Origin: MFD04580-c1 sp963702995
GTDB lineage: Bacteria; Planctomycetota; Phycisphaerae; Tepidisphaerales; Tepidisphaeraceae
NCBI GenBank assembly: GCA_963702995.1
Contig: OY969783.1
Span: 2,728,001 to 2,792,000, forward strand
Length of the DNA: 64,000 nt
Direction: 5' to 3'
The notes under the pieces were generated by a model. It was not told where the DNA came from and searched no databases. It worked only from the letters and a program-made list of their open reading frames with translations. The stretch's first letter is position 1. Every line of letters begins with the position of its first letter. This document shows, piece by piece, positions 27,283-35,861 of the stretch. The position numbers and the translations under genes are program-made.

Positions 27283-28440
27283 ATGACCATTCGCGAACTG
27301 CGCATCAAAGGGTATCGATCGATCCGGGACTTCTACTACCGGATGAGCAATGTGAACGTGGTCGTGGGGCCCAACGGAAGCGGCAAGACGAACTTGTACC
27401 GTGCGCTGCACCTGCTGCACGCGGCCGCCGACGGTCGCTTTGCTCGGGCGGTGGCGGAGGAAGGGGGGATGAGCTCGATGACCTGGGCCGGACCGCGGAA
27501 GAAGGGGCCGGTCCGCGTGACGCTGGCCGTCACATTTGACGAGATGGCGTACGAGATGACGTTCGGACTGACCCCACAGCCCACGATGTTCATGCTCGAT
27601 CCGAACATCAAAGCCGAAAAGGTCTGGCTGTCGCAGGGGCGTCGCCGTGTTCTGGTGTTGGAGCGGGCCAACACGACGGCGTTTGCCCGCGACGCCGATG
27701 GGGACAAAGAGTCCTTTCCGCTGGCGATCTCCCCGTCCGAATCCGCCCTTTCGGAAATTCGCGAGCCCGGGCGTTTCCCCGAACTGGCCCGCCTTCGTCA
27801 GGAACTGCTGGGCTGGCGCTTCTACCATCAGTTTCGAACGGATCCCGCGGCGCCCGTCAGACAACCGCAGATCGGCTTCCGCACGTTCGCCCTCAGCTCC
27901 GACGGCGCCGACCTGGCGGCCGCCTTTCGGACAATCTCCGAAATCGGCGACCGCGACGCAAAACTCAAGGCGATCGCCGACGCATTCCCGGGCGCTCAAC
28001 TGATCGTCGGCGGAGAGGGGCAACGCTTCACCTTCGGCCTGCACATGCCCGGGTTCCAGCGGCCGTTCTCACAATCCGAGCTTTCCGACGGCACGCTCCA
28101 CTATCTGTGCCTGACCGCGGCCCTGCTCAGCCCTCGCCCGCCCGCGCTGCTCGCCCTGAACGAGCCGGAGAGCAGCATCCACCCCGACCTCTACCCCGCG
28201 CTGGCCCGGCTGATCGCCAAAGCGTCCGAGTCCTCGCAGCTTTGGGTCACCACGCATTCGGGCGCCCTTGGCTCGATGCTCGAAGCCGCGACCGGAGCAA
28301 CACCCATCACGCTGAAGAAAGTTCACGGCGAGACCCGCATTCACGGGTATGGGATCGTCGGGCCGCTCGATGATGAGGACGAAGAAGAGGCAGAAGAGGA
28401 TGAAGTCCACGAGCGGGACGAGCCGACGGAAAACACCTGA
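27283..28440 (+). CDS. AAA family ATPase (RecF/OLD-like AAA_21, no TOPRIM)
   Basis: 385 residues from the preferred ATG at 27283 (MTIRELRIKGYRSIRDFYYR, the usual start of this family). Walker A is VVGPNGSGKTNLYRALHLL (~25-43). The signature region is FSQSELSDGTLHYLCLTAAL, Walker B reads ALLALNEPESSIHPDLYPAL, and WVTTHS follows as the H-loop. In the Walker B the usual Asp before Glu-Pro is Asn (NEPE), which I recall as common in this subfamily. A short acidic tail closes the protein. Single-domain SMC-like ATPase, possibly defence- or repair-related, but no partner nuclease adjoins it. Confidence 0.8.
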   Translation: MTIRELRIKGYRSIRDFYYRMSNVNVVVGPNGSGKTNLYRALHLLHAAADGRFARAVAEEGGMSSMTWAGPRKKGPVRVTLAVTFDEMAYEMTFGLTPQPTMFMLDPNIKAEKVWLSQGRRRVLVLERANTTAFARDADGDKESFPLAISPSESALSEIREPGRFPELARLRQELLGWRFYHQFRTDPAAPVRQPQIGFRTFALSSDGADLAAAFRTISEIGDRDAKLKAIADAFPGAQLIVGGEGQRFTFGLHMPGFQRPFSQSELSDGTLHYLCLTAALLSPRPPALLALNEPESSIHPDLYPALARLIAKASESSQLWVTTHSGALGSMLEAATGATPITLKKVHGETRIHGYGIVGPLDDEDEEEAEEDEVHERDEPTENT

Positions 28441-28594
28441 TCCCCTTCGGGCGATCCACGAGCCGCGCCCCTCAGGAAGCGTGCCCCCGGCAGGCGGGGG
28501 TCAGTTGACCTTCCAACAGATCAGTCGTCGAGTACGGCGACTGCCCGCTTCCTTACGGGCGCGGCTCGTTCGAGGCCGTCCCTTCGCGGCGGCG

Positions 28595-29248
28595 TTATCC
28601 CTTCACCGGCGTTGCCGTCGGCGCGGTGGTCGGTTGCTTCTCCGCGGCCGGGTCGGCCAGGGTCGTCAGCTTCGCCTTCTGGACGAAGACCAGCGAATCG
28701 GAGTTCACACAGTACCGCAGGCCCGTCGGCCGCGGGCCGTCGTCGAAGACGTGGCCCAGGTGACAATCGCACCGGGCGCACAGGATTTCCGTTCGCGCCA
28801 TCCCGTGGCTGCGATCCACGTGCTCGACCACGTTCTCTTTCGATACCGGCTGAAAAAAGCTCGGCCAGCCCGTCCCGGAGTGGAACTTCGAATCGGAGGT
28901 GAACAGCGGCAGCTTGCAGCAGACGCAGGCGTAGACGCCCTCTTCTTTCGTGTCGAGCAAGTTGCCACAGAACGGGGCCTCGGTCCCTTTGTTCCTCGCA
29001 ATGTCATATTGCGACTGGGTAAGCTGGGCCTTCCACTCGGCGTCGGTTTTGACGACCTTCGGCTCGTCGATCGGCCCGACAAGCTGCCCCTCACGGTTGA
29101 AAACTTTCACTTTCACGGTCGAATCCTTTCCAGAACCGGACGCGGAGCCTGTGGCGGCCTCTTCGGCCAAGGTCGGCCCGCAGCCGGCCACGAGGCACGC
29201 CTGGGCCCACGTGAGCCCTGCCAACTTCAGTAGTGTTCGCCTGTTCAT
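28595..29248 (-). CDS. msrB: peptide-methionine (R)-S-oxide reductase, lipoprotein
   Basis: 217 residues. MNRRTLLKLAGLTWAQACLV AGC is a signal with twin-Arg-like and lipobox character, so it acts outside the cytoplasm, repairing oxidised methionine in envelope proteins. MsrB domain: EAPFCGNLLDTKEEGVYACV CCKLPLF (first zinc CxxC), SGTGWPSFFQPV, CARCDCHLGHVFDDG (second zinc CxxC), and LRYCVNSDSLVF with the catalytic Cys. Ends with a Thr/Ala/Pro-rich tail. AGAGGT ribosome site upstream. Confidence 0.92.
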   Translation of the reverse strand: MNRRTLLKLAGLTWAQACLVAGCGPTLAEEAATGSASGSGKDSTVKVKVFNREGQLVGPIDEPKVVKTDAEWKAQLTQSQYDIARNKGTEAPFCGNLLDTKEEGVYACVCCKLPLFTSDSKFHSGTGWPSFFQPVSKENVVEHVDRSHGMARTEILCARCDCHLGHVFDDGPRPTGLRYCVNSDSLVFVQKAKLTTLADPAAEKQPTTAPTATPVKG

Positions 29249-29319
29249 TTGCCTACCTCTTTCGGGCCGTAGCGGCCGCCCCGATGCCCTCGGTGAGATA
29301 TACCTCGCGGCCGCGGGAA

Positions 29320-30654
29320 CTATTTCCTCCCCGACTCATCATCGTAGCGCTGCCACGCCCGCCCCGCCGGGAACGCATATTCAGCCAGCGAGCCCGGGTG
29401 CATCTCAATACTGTACCCCGGCCGCTCAGGCGGCAGGTAGCGGCCGCTCCGCATTCGCACCGGGTCCAGGAAATGCTCGTGCAGATGATCCACATACTCC
29501 ACCACCCGGTTGGTGGTGGAGCCCGCACAGGCAATGTAATCCCAGATGGCCAGATGCTGCACATATTCACACAAGCCCACGCCGCCGGCATGCGGGCAGA
29601 CGGGGATGCCAAACTTGTTCGCCATCAGGTAGACGGCCAGGACCTCGTTCACGCCGCCGAGCCGGCAGGCGTCGATCTGGCAAAACTGGATCGCCCCGGC
29701 CTGCATGAGTTGCTTGAAGACGATCCGGTTGGCGCACATCTCGCCGGTGGCCACGCCGATGCCGGCCGCGTTGACCGATTGCGCGATCGCGGCGTGGCCC
29801 AGGACATCGTCCGGGCTCGTTGGCTCCTCAATCCACCACGGCTTGAAGCGCGCCAGAGCGGCCATCCATTCGATCGCCGTGCCGACGTCCCAGACCTGGT
29901 TCGCGTCCATCATCAGGCGGCGGTCATACCCGATCTCTTCCCGGATGACGGTGCACCGCCTAACGTCGTCCGCAAGATCACGGCCGACCTTGATCTTCAG
30001 GTGCGTAAACCCCTTGCCGCTCGCCTCGCGGCAGAGGCGGCGAAGCTTGTCATCGCTGTAGCCAAGCCACCCGGCGCTGGTGGTATAGGCGGGGAAGCCG
30101 GTCTCGAGCATCTCCCGTTCGCGATCGCCCTTGCTCGATTCGCGGAGGCGGAGTGTCTCGATCGCCTCGGACGGCGTGATCGCGTCGGTGATGTAACGAA
30201 AGTCCACGCAGCCGACGAGCTGTTCCGGCGACATGTCGGCCAGGAGTTTCCAGAGGGGCTTGCCTTCGGCCTTGGCCCAGAGGTCCCAGACGGCGTTTAC
30301 GACGGCCGCCGTCGCCAGGTGAATGGCCCCTTTGTCGGGCCCGATCCAGCGGAGTTGGCTGTCACCCGTGAGGTGTTTCCAAAACTCGGCCATTCCTCCG
30401 ATCCGCGACGTCCAGCCCGCCAGGTCTTGCCCGACGATCAGCGGTTGCAGCGCGCGGACGGCCGCCACGCAGATTTCGTTGCCGCGCCCGATCGTAAACG
30501 TCAGGCCGTGCCCCTCGAGCCCGTCCGGCCGATCGGTCTGAAGCACGACATAGGCCGCGGAGTAGTCCGGGTCGGGGTTCATCGCGTCCGAGCCATCCAA
30601 GGCGCGGGACGTGGGAAATCGAATATCTCGAACGGTGAGCCCCGTGATCCGCAT
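29320..30654 (-). CDS. L-fuconate dehydratase (enolase superfamily)
   Basis: 444 residues. Dehydrates L-fuconate to 2-keto-3-deoxy-L-fuconate in fucose catabolism. N-terminal capping domain begins MRITGLTVRDIRFPTS and includes SDAMNPDPDYSAAYVVLQT, typical of the group. Barrel motifs: FTHLKIKVGRD (acid/base Lys), MMDANQVWDV, WIEEPTSPDD, ATGEMCANR (metal ligands and Glu), CPHAGGVGLCEYVQHLAIWD with the catalytic His. Full length and intact. Fits planctomycete degradation of sulfated fucose-rich polysaccharides (known lifestyle of the phylum), but no other fucose genes are adjacent. Confidence 0.9.
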   Translation of the reverse strand: MRITGLTVRDIRFPTSRALDGSDAMNPDPDYSAAYVVLQTDRPDGLEGHGLTFTIGRGNEICVAAVRALQPLIVGQDLAGWTSRIGGMAEFWKHLTGDSQLRWIGPDKGAIHLATAAVVNAVWDLWAKAEGKPLWKLLADMSPEQLVGCVDFRYITDAITPSEAIETLRLRESSKGDREREMLETGFPAYTTSAGWLGYSDDKLRRLCREASGKGFTHLKIKVGRDLADDVRRCTVIREEIGYDRRLMMDANQVWDVGTAIEWMAALARFKPWWIEEPTSPDDVLGHAAIAQSVNAAGIGVATGEMCANRIVFKQLMQAGAIQFCQIDACRLGGVNEVLAVYLMANKFGIPVCPHAGGVGLCEYVQHLAIWDYIACAGSTTNRVVEYVDHLHEHFLDPVRMRSGRYLPPERPGYSIEMHPGSLAEYAFPAGRAWQRYDDESGRK

Positions 30655-30672
30655 GCGACGTGGCCTCCGACG

Positions 30673-31251
30673 TCAGCCTTGGATCGCGCCCGCCGCCCCC
30701 GGCGCCAAGCCGCCGGCCGCGGCCGCCGGCTGTTGAGGCTCCGCCGAGCGGGTCGCCTGCCGGGCACGATAGCGGTTCTCGACGAACGCCGTCTCTTCCT
30801 TCAATGATCGCAGGGTGATCCGCGTCTCGTGCACCAGCAGCGAACAGCCAAAGACGAGCCCGCCCACACCGGTGATGCCTGTGGCCACGGCGATCAGGCG
30901 ATTGATGAAGTTGATGTAATCGTTCCCCACGCTGGCAACCGCCGTCGCCCCGAGAATGGAGATCAACGCCGCGCTGGCGAACGCGCCCAGGGACAGATAG
31001 AAGCAAGTGAGCGCCCGCAGCAGAAGCTGCGCCCGGCGGCCGGCATAGCCGAGCTGCCGGATCCGCAGCGCCCCGGTCGCCGCGTCGGCCATGGGTCCTT
31101 CAAGCATCGCCGACAACTGCCGCTGCCGATCGACCGCCCGCGCGAAGCGATTGCTCGTCCCCAGCGCCAGCACCGACGATGCGTTGGTCAACACGGCCGG
31201 CGCCGCGATGAACGTCAGCGCCGCAAAAGGGTTGTCACCGAGGATCGCCAT
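30673..31251 (-). CDS. DUF2721 family membrane protein
   Basis: 192 residues with three predicted membrane helices: FAALTFIAAPAVLTNASSVL (~9-30), the FYLSLGAFASAALISILGAT region (~83-105), and LIAVATGITGVGGLVFGCSL (~117-138). Between them RFARAVDRQRQLSAML is the conserved cytoplasmic loop of DUF2721. Function unknown. Ala/Pro-rich C-terminal tail. Separated by 18 bp from the fuconate dehydratase on the same strand. Confidence 0.8.
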   Translation of the reverse strand: MAILGDNPFAALTFIAAPAVLTNASSVLALGTSNRFARAVDRQRQLSAMLEGPMADAATGALRIRQLGYAGRRAQLLLRALTCFYLSLGAFASAALISILGATAVASVGNDYINFINRLIAVATGITGVGGLVFGCSLLVHETRITLRSLKEETAFVENRYRARQATRSAEPQQPAAAAGGLAPGAAGAIQG

Positions 31252-31323
31252 AGCCGGCGGGTAGCTTAACGGCGACGCGTCGCCACGGGAACGACACCGC
31301 CCGAACGGATGGATTGCGGTCGG

Positions 31324-31352
31324 TCAACAATCGATGTGGCGTCCGCTAGAAT
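31324..31352 (+). promoter_or_regulatory. predicted promoter of miaE, leaderless arrangement
   Basis: TCAACA (31324-31329), 17-base spacer, TAGAAT (31347-31352), six bases to ATG 31359. No Shine-Dalgarno. Confidence 0.5.
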
Positions 31353-31358
31353 CGCCCC

Positions 31359-31988
31359 ATGCGCGAAGCCGACCTGCCCTTGCGATCGATTACGCCGCCC
31401 GCCTGGGCCGCCAGCGCCCTGACGCGCCCGCTCGAATTGCTCAACGACCATGCGCACCTCGAAAAGAAGGCGGCCGTCAACGCGCTGGAACTGCTGAACC
31501 GCTGGCCCGAGCCAAGCCCACCCGAGAATTGGGTCACCGCCATGACCGCCATCGCCCGGGAAGAGGTCGAGCACCTGGCGGTCGTCACCCGGCTGCTCGC
31601 CCGCCGCGGCGGCCGCCTGACCAAGCAGCATTCGAACCTCTACGCAGCCGACCTGCACAGAGAAGTCCGCCGCGGCAGTGGCCCCAACGAACTGATTGAC
31701 CGCCTGATGGTCTCGGCGCTGATCGAGGCCCGCTCGTGCGAACGCTTCCGCCTGCTCGCCGACTGGTGCGCCGAGCCCGCCAACACCGGCGCCGACGGCG
31801 AACTCTCTAAGCTCTATCGCGGCCTCTGGGCCAGCGAGCACGGCCACTACCGCACTTTTCTACAGCTCGCCGAAGAAATCCAACCCCCGCGTGAAGTGCA
31901 ATCCCGCTGGGGCGCGATGCTCGACGCCGAATCCCGAATCATCACCCGCCAACCCCCCGGTTCGCGGATGCACAGCGGGATCGGATGA
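31359..31988 (+). CDS. miaE: tRNA 2-methylthio-N6-isopentenyladenosine hydroxylase
   Basis: 209 residues, a ferritin-like diiron monooxygenase that hydroxylates ms2i6A37 in tRNA. Diiron ligand pattern: NDHAHLEKKAAVNALELLNR (first Glu and helix), AIAREEVEHLAVV (E-x-x-H), SALIEARSCERF, and SEHGHYRTFLQLA (E-x-x-H). Length and motif order match MiaE. Preceded by promoter-like boxes only six bases from the ATG. No miaA or miaB in the window. Confidence 0.9.
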   Translation: MREADLPLRSITPPAWAASALTRPLELLNDHAHLEKKAAVNALELLNRWPEPSPPENWVTAMTAIAREEVEHLAVVTRLLARRGGRLTKQHSNLYAADLHREVRRGSGPNELIDRLMVSALIEARSCERFRLLADWCAEPANTGADGELSKLYRGLWASEHGHYRTFLQLAEEIQPPREVQSRWGAMLDAESRIITRQPPGSRMHSGIG

Positions 31989-31992
31989 TGCG

Positions 31993-33180
31993 TCAACCGG
32001 CGCGGCTCAACGTTGAAACCACCTCCGCCAACCGCTCGGCCTCGGACGACGTGTTGTACACCTGCCAGCAGGGGCGAACGTAGGTCCGTTCGCCGAAGCG
32101 GACGATCGGCACTTCGACCTGGTGCTCGGTATAGAGCCGTTGTTGCAATGCTTTCCCCTCATCGACCGACAGGCGGTCGAGCGGCGGCGGGAGCGGGACG
32201 GTACACATGGAGCCGAGCAGGCTGCCGTCCAGCGGAGAGATCGGCTCCACGCCCCATTTCCCGCAAAGGTACTGCTGGGCCCAGACGGCCATCGCGTGAT
32301 TGTGGGCCCGCACTTCGCTCCAGCCCAGTTCGGCCAAAAAGGCGATGGCGGCCGGGGTCGTCAGCCAGGCGCTGATGTCCCGCGTCCCCTGCCAGTCGAA
32401 CTCCTGCCGGAACCCCTCACCGAAATAGTGACTGATGACGGCCGGGTGCAGCCGGTCCCGCAGCCGCTCCTGCGCCGACAGGAAGGCGCTCCCCTTGGGC
32501 GCGCACACCCATTTGTGAAGGTTCCCCGTGTACCACGCGGCGCCGATCGCCGGCACGTCCAAATCGAGCATCCCCGGTGCGTGGGCGCCGTCCACCAGCA
32601 CACTCACTCCGCGCGCTGCGCAGGCGGTCACGATTCGTTCGACCGGGAAACGCAGGGCCGTCGGCGATGTGACGTGGTCAATCACCAGAACCCGCGTCGG
32701 GGGTGATACGGCGCTCATGACCGCGTCCACGATCGCCTCCAAGGAAGGGACCGGCAGCGGGAGTTTGACTTCCCGCACGCTCGCTCCGGACCGGGCGGCC
32801 ACGGCCCGCATCGCCTGGCGAACTGCGTGGTAGACATGGTTCGTCGTCAGCAGCTCATCCCCCGGCCGCAAATCGAGGGACTGGAGGACGGCATTCACGC
32901 CTTCGGTCGTATTGGTGACGAAGCCGAAGTCGTCCTTCCCCATCCCCAGGAAGCTGCCGACGCCGGCGCGGGCCGTCGCGAGGAGTTCAGGGCTCCGGCG
33001 GCCCAGCAGCTCGATCGGGTCGGCTTCCAGGCGGCGGCGCCATTGGTCCTGGGCCTTCAGCACGCGGGTGGGCGCGGCGCCAAATGAGCCGTGGTTGAGG
33101 AAGGTGATGTCCGGATTGAGCCCCCATTCGGCTCGCAGGCCTTGCTTGAGCGGCCGAGGGGGTTGCGCGATCGGCTCCAT
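31993..33180 (-). CDS. class V PLP aminotransferase, isopenicillin N epimerase-like
   Basis: 395 residues. FLNHGSFGAAPTRVL near the N terminus is the hallmark of the isopenicillin-N-epimerase-like group. Further motifs: FVTNTTEGVNAVLQSL (PLP phosphate binding), VLVDGAHAPGMLDL (PLP Asp and His), and WYTGNLHKWVCAPKGSAFL with the Schiff-base Lys at ~230, then HPAVISHYFG and WQGTRDISAWL. The reaction is uncertain; family members include cysteine-sulfinate/cysteine lyases and epimerases. Its 3' end is 5 bp from miaE, convergent. Confidence 0.85.
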   Translation of the reverse strand: MEPIAQPPRPLKQGLRAEWGLNPDITFLNHGSFGAAPTRVLKAQDQWRRRLEADPIELLGRRSPELLATARAGVGSFLGMGKDDFGFVTNTTEGVNAVLQSLDLRPGDELLTTNHVYHAVRQAMRAVAARSGASVREVKLPLPVPSLEAIVDAVMSAVSPPTRVLVIDHVTSPTALRFPVERIVTACAARGVSVLVDGAHAPGMLDLDVPAIGAAWYTGNLHKWVCAPKGSAFLSAQERLRDRLHPAVISHYFGEGFRQEFDWQGTRDISAWLTTPAAIAFLAELGWSEVRAHNHAMAVWAQQYLCGKWGVEPISPLDGSLLGSMCTVPLPPPLDRLSVDEGKALQQRLYTEHQVEVPIVRFGERTYVRPCWQVYNTSSEAERLAEVVSTLSRAG

Positions 33181-33261
33181 CGCCGAAGCGTAGCCGACGC
33201 ATCACGCGGTTCAAAGCGCCACGCGTGCGAGGTTTCAAATCCGCCGAACCGATTGCTCGCC

Positions 33262-33290
33262 TTGTTTTGGCTGGCGTCGGAACTTACGAT
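33262..33290 (+). promoter_or_regulatory. predicted promoter of sdhB, leaderless arrangement
   Basis: TTGTTT (33262-33267), 17-base spacer, TACGAT (33285-33290), then six bases to ATG 33297. No Shine-Dalgarno. Confidence 0.5.
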
Positions 33291-33296
33291 TTTCCC

Positions 33297-34113
33297 ATGA
33301 ACCCGACTGTCACCGACGCCACGCCCCCGGCCGCCCAGGCCAACGAATCCGGTCGCAAAGTCCTTGTTCGAATTCGGCGGCAGGACGGGCCCGGGACCGA
33401 GCCCCGGTGGGAAGAGTTTTCCGTCCCGCACCGCCCGAACATGAACATCATCTCCTGCCTCCAGTGGATCGCGGCCAACCCGCGTACGGTGGACGGCAAG
33501 GAGACAACGACGCCGGTCTGGGACAGCGGCTGCCTCGAAGAAGTCTGCGGCGCCTGCACAATGGTGATCAACGGCAAGGTCCGCCAAGCCTGTTCGGCGC
33601 TGGTCGATAAGGTGAAAGACCCGGCCGCCCCGAACGACCCGATCACGCTCGAGCCGATGACCAAGTTCCCCCTCGTCCGCGACTTGTTCGTCGATCGCCA
33701 GCGGCTGTTCAACGACCTGAAACGCGTGAAGGCCTGGGTGCCGATCGATGGCACGTACGACCTGGGCCAGGGCCCGCCCATCTCGCAGAAGCTCCAGGAA
33801 GACGCGCTACCCGCTCTCGCGCTGCATCAGTTGCGGCTGCTGCCTCGAAGCCTGCCCCCAGTACACCCCCGCCAACAAGTTCGTCGGGGCGGCCGTCATC
33901 AGCCAGGCGCGCCTGTTCAACGACCACCCGATCGGCAAGGCATTGAAGGAAGAACGACTCGACGCCTTGATGGAAGAAGGCGGCATCGCCGACTGCGGCA
34001 AGGCCGGCAACTGCGTCGAAGTCTGCCCGAAAGAGATCCCGCTTCTGGAGTCCATCGCGGCCGTGCAACGACAGGCGACGGTCTACTCCATCACGCGGTT
34101 CTTCAGTAAGTGA
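33297..34113 (+). CDS. sdhB: succinate dehydrogenase iron-sulfur subunit (one frameshift)
   Basis: Iron-sulfur subunit of complex II. N-terminal plant-type 2Fe-2S domain: CLQWIAANP, WDSGCLEEVCGACTMVINGK with the C-x4-C-x2-C ligands. C-terminal ferredoxin domain: PLSRCISCGCCLEACPQYTP and DCGKAGNCVEVCPKEIPL. The frame from 33297 must shift at ~33808 to reach RYPLSRCISCGCC; removing one G from GAAGAC(G)CGCTAC restores QEDRYPLSRC and a 271-residue protein. All cluster ligands are intact. The sdhA and sdhC partners are not downstream; upstream is an unrelated divergent gene, so they must lie elsewhere. Confidence 0.92.
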
Positions 34114-34350
34114 TTGGCCCAGGCCGCCCTCATAGTCAAAAAAGGGAAATCCGAAGCACGGAAACCCGAAGGAAGCTGGAAAGAAGACGAAGCTGAAAAC
34201 GACTCTCCTTCCGCATCCGCTTTCATCGGTTTTCTTTCTTTCCGCTTGGTCATTCCTTCGGGTTTCGGGCTTCCGATTCTGCCTTCTTCGTTACGCCGCA
34301 ATTCGCGAGGTAGCGCTGTAGTATTAAACGGGGGCTTGAAGCAGAGCGAA

Positions 34351-34375
34351 GGCACACGGAGTGTGCCTGCTACGG
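34351..34375. repeat. palindromic repeat family B, half copy
   Basis: GGCACACGGAGTGTGCCTGC TAC; on the minus strand it begins GTAG and supplies the tsaE stop codon (TAG, 34370-34372). Matches both arms of 53672-53757. Confidence 0.65.
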
Positions 34376-34840
34376 GGGGCCGGGGTAACGCCGGCGCTGG
34401 ATCGCGATGTTCCGGCGGCCTTCGGCGATTGGCTTGATCCGCACGTCAATGACGTCGGAGGGCAGGAGGTCGCTCACCCGCTCGGCCCATTCGACGACCA
34501 CCACACCGCCCTGGTCGAACAGCTCGGTGAAGCCAATCGCCTCGAAATCCTCCGCGCCACTGACGCGGTAGGCGTCGAGATGAAAGACGGTCAGGCGACC
34601 ACTCGCGTAAACGTTCATCAGGACAAACGTCGGGCTGGAGACGGATCTCGGCCGGCCACCGAGGCCGCGAACCAGGCCGCGGACGAACTGGGTCTTTCCG
34701 GCCCCCAGGTCGCCGTGCAACGCCAGCGTCTCGCCGCCGGTCAGCCGGCTCGCCAGCCGGGCCGCGACGTCCTCCGTCTCGGTGACGCTGGCGGTCTCCG
34801 TTACGTAAGGTTCGTCCAGATCGGGCTCGTCCTCGATCAC
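34370..34840 (-). CDS. tsaE: tRNA threonylcarbamoyladenosine synthesis ATPase
   Basis: ATPase of the t6A37 pathway, partner of TsaB/TsaD. About 156 residues from a GTG at 34840 that overlaps the thiL stop (GTGA), indicating translational coupling. Motifs: ETLALHGDLGAGKTQFVRGL Walker A, VSSPTFVLMNVY switch region, FHLDAYRV and VVVEWAERVSDLLP. In the raw sequence this frame is continuous with most of ThiL, but only because of a one-base insertion in thiL. The ~25-residue N-terminal extension (DEPDLDEPYVTETASVTETE) is slightly long for the family. Stop codon lies inside a family B repeat. Confidence 0.9.
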   Translation of the reverse strand: MIEDEPDLDEPYVTETASVTETEDVAARLASRLTGGETLALHGDLGAGKTQFVRGLVRGLGGRPRSVSSPTFVLMNVYASGRLTVFHLDAYRVSGAEDFEAIGFTELFDQGGVVVVEWAERVSDLLPSDVIDVRIKPIAEGRRNIAIQRRRYPGPP

Positions 34841-35755
34841 AGGGAATGCTCCCAGCCCGCCGGGTCGAGCGGCGCCAACCCCTCCGCCGTCTTGAGGAGG
34901 ATCTGATCTCCGTCGATGACTCGCCCGATTCGGATGCTCGGCGCCACCCGGCGGCCGCGATGCGGTGAAGAGCAGCTCGTAGTCCTCCCCGTCGCTCAAC
35001 GCGTGGGCCAGCGGAGCGCCGCCGTCGTGCTGGGCGAGCGACACCGCATCCGGGTGAATCGGCACGGCATCGGCATCGATGACGGCCCCGACGCCGCTCT
35101 GTCGGCAGATATGCCGAAGGTCACGCGAGAGCCCATCGCTCAAGTCGATCATGGCGGTCAAGGCTTTCGATCCCGCAAGCGCCCGCGCCTCTCGGACCCG
35201 AGGCGCGAAGGTCATGTGGCGGCCCAGAATGCTCCCCCCGAGCGCGCCGGTCACGTAAAGACCATCGCCCGGCCGTGCTCCGCAGCGTCGGACCGGGGGG
35301 ATTCCGTCACTGCGGCCGAGTATCGTCACGGTCAACACCAGTTTGCCGCCCCACGAGCCAGTATCCCCGCCGACGACGGGGCAGGAGAACGGGTCGGCCG
35401 CGTCGCGAAGGCCCTGATAGAGCTCCTTCGCGTACTCAACGCCGACGCCCGCCGGAAGCGCCACCGTCGCAACGGCGGCCGCCGGCAGACAGGCCATCGC
35501 GGCACAGTCGGAGAGGTTGCGATTCATCACCTTTCGCCCGATCTGCCGGGGCGTGTGGACCGCCGAATCGAAATGCACCCCATCAAGCACCTGGTCCACG
35601 CCGACCAGCAGCAGGTCATCCCGCCCCCACTTCAGGACAGCGAGATCATCGCCGGGAGGCACAATGACGAAGTTGTTCGGCGTCTGTCGGCCGCGAACCC
35701 ACTCGATGAAGTCGAACTCGCCGGCCATTGGAGGAGCATCCACTTCGGGGGGCAT
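34837..35755 (-). CDS. thiL: thiamine-monophosphate kinase (one frameshift)
   Basis: Phosphorylates TMP to TPP. Motifs: FVIVPPGDDLAVL, VDQVLDGVHFDS, IGRKVMNRNLSDCAAMACLP, VVGGDTGS, GALGGSILGRH, AMIDLSDGLSRDLRHI, HALSDGEDYELLFTAS. After this the raw frame is nonsense until TsaE. Deleting one G near 34958 (CCGCCGG(G)TGGCG) gives PPVAPSIRIGRVIDGD and a proper end GWEHSL at 34837. Repaired length 305, the family norm. The start could instead be Met 35728 (MAGEFDFIEWVR). The apparent ThiL-TsaE fusion is thus an artefact. Confidence 0.9.
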
Positions 35756-35769
35756 TGCCCGGGAAAAGA

Positions 35770-35819
35770 ACCCTCACTCACCCTCTCCCATGGAGTCAAG
35801 GAGAGTGCTATGAGAGGGC
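35770..35819. repeat. palindrome, family F
   Basis: ACCCTCACTCACCCTCTCC pairs with GGAGAGTGCTATGAGAGGGC around CATGGAGTCAA. Located between the start of thiL and the true end of the RluD-type gene. Confidence 0.6.
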
Positions 35820-35861
35820 TTTGCGACCGGCGTTCTGGAACGGACGGCGGAAAGCCCCGAT

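Noticed and set aside
27283..28440. AAA ATPase as an OLD or Gabija-type defence gene
   Set aside because: No TOPRIM domain and no helicase or reverse-transcriptase partner adjoins; neighbours are a gene remnant and msrB.
34370..35755. Natural ThiL-TsaE bifunctional protein
   Set aside because: The linker is out-of-frame ThiL sequence; a correct ThiL end and an overlapping TsaE start exist in the right frames.
35774..35861. C-terminal extension of the RluD-type protein
   Set aside because: It runs through a family F palindrome; the alternative frame ends earlier at 35862 with a plausible QPTTKKRNAAK tail.
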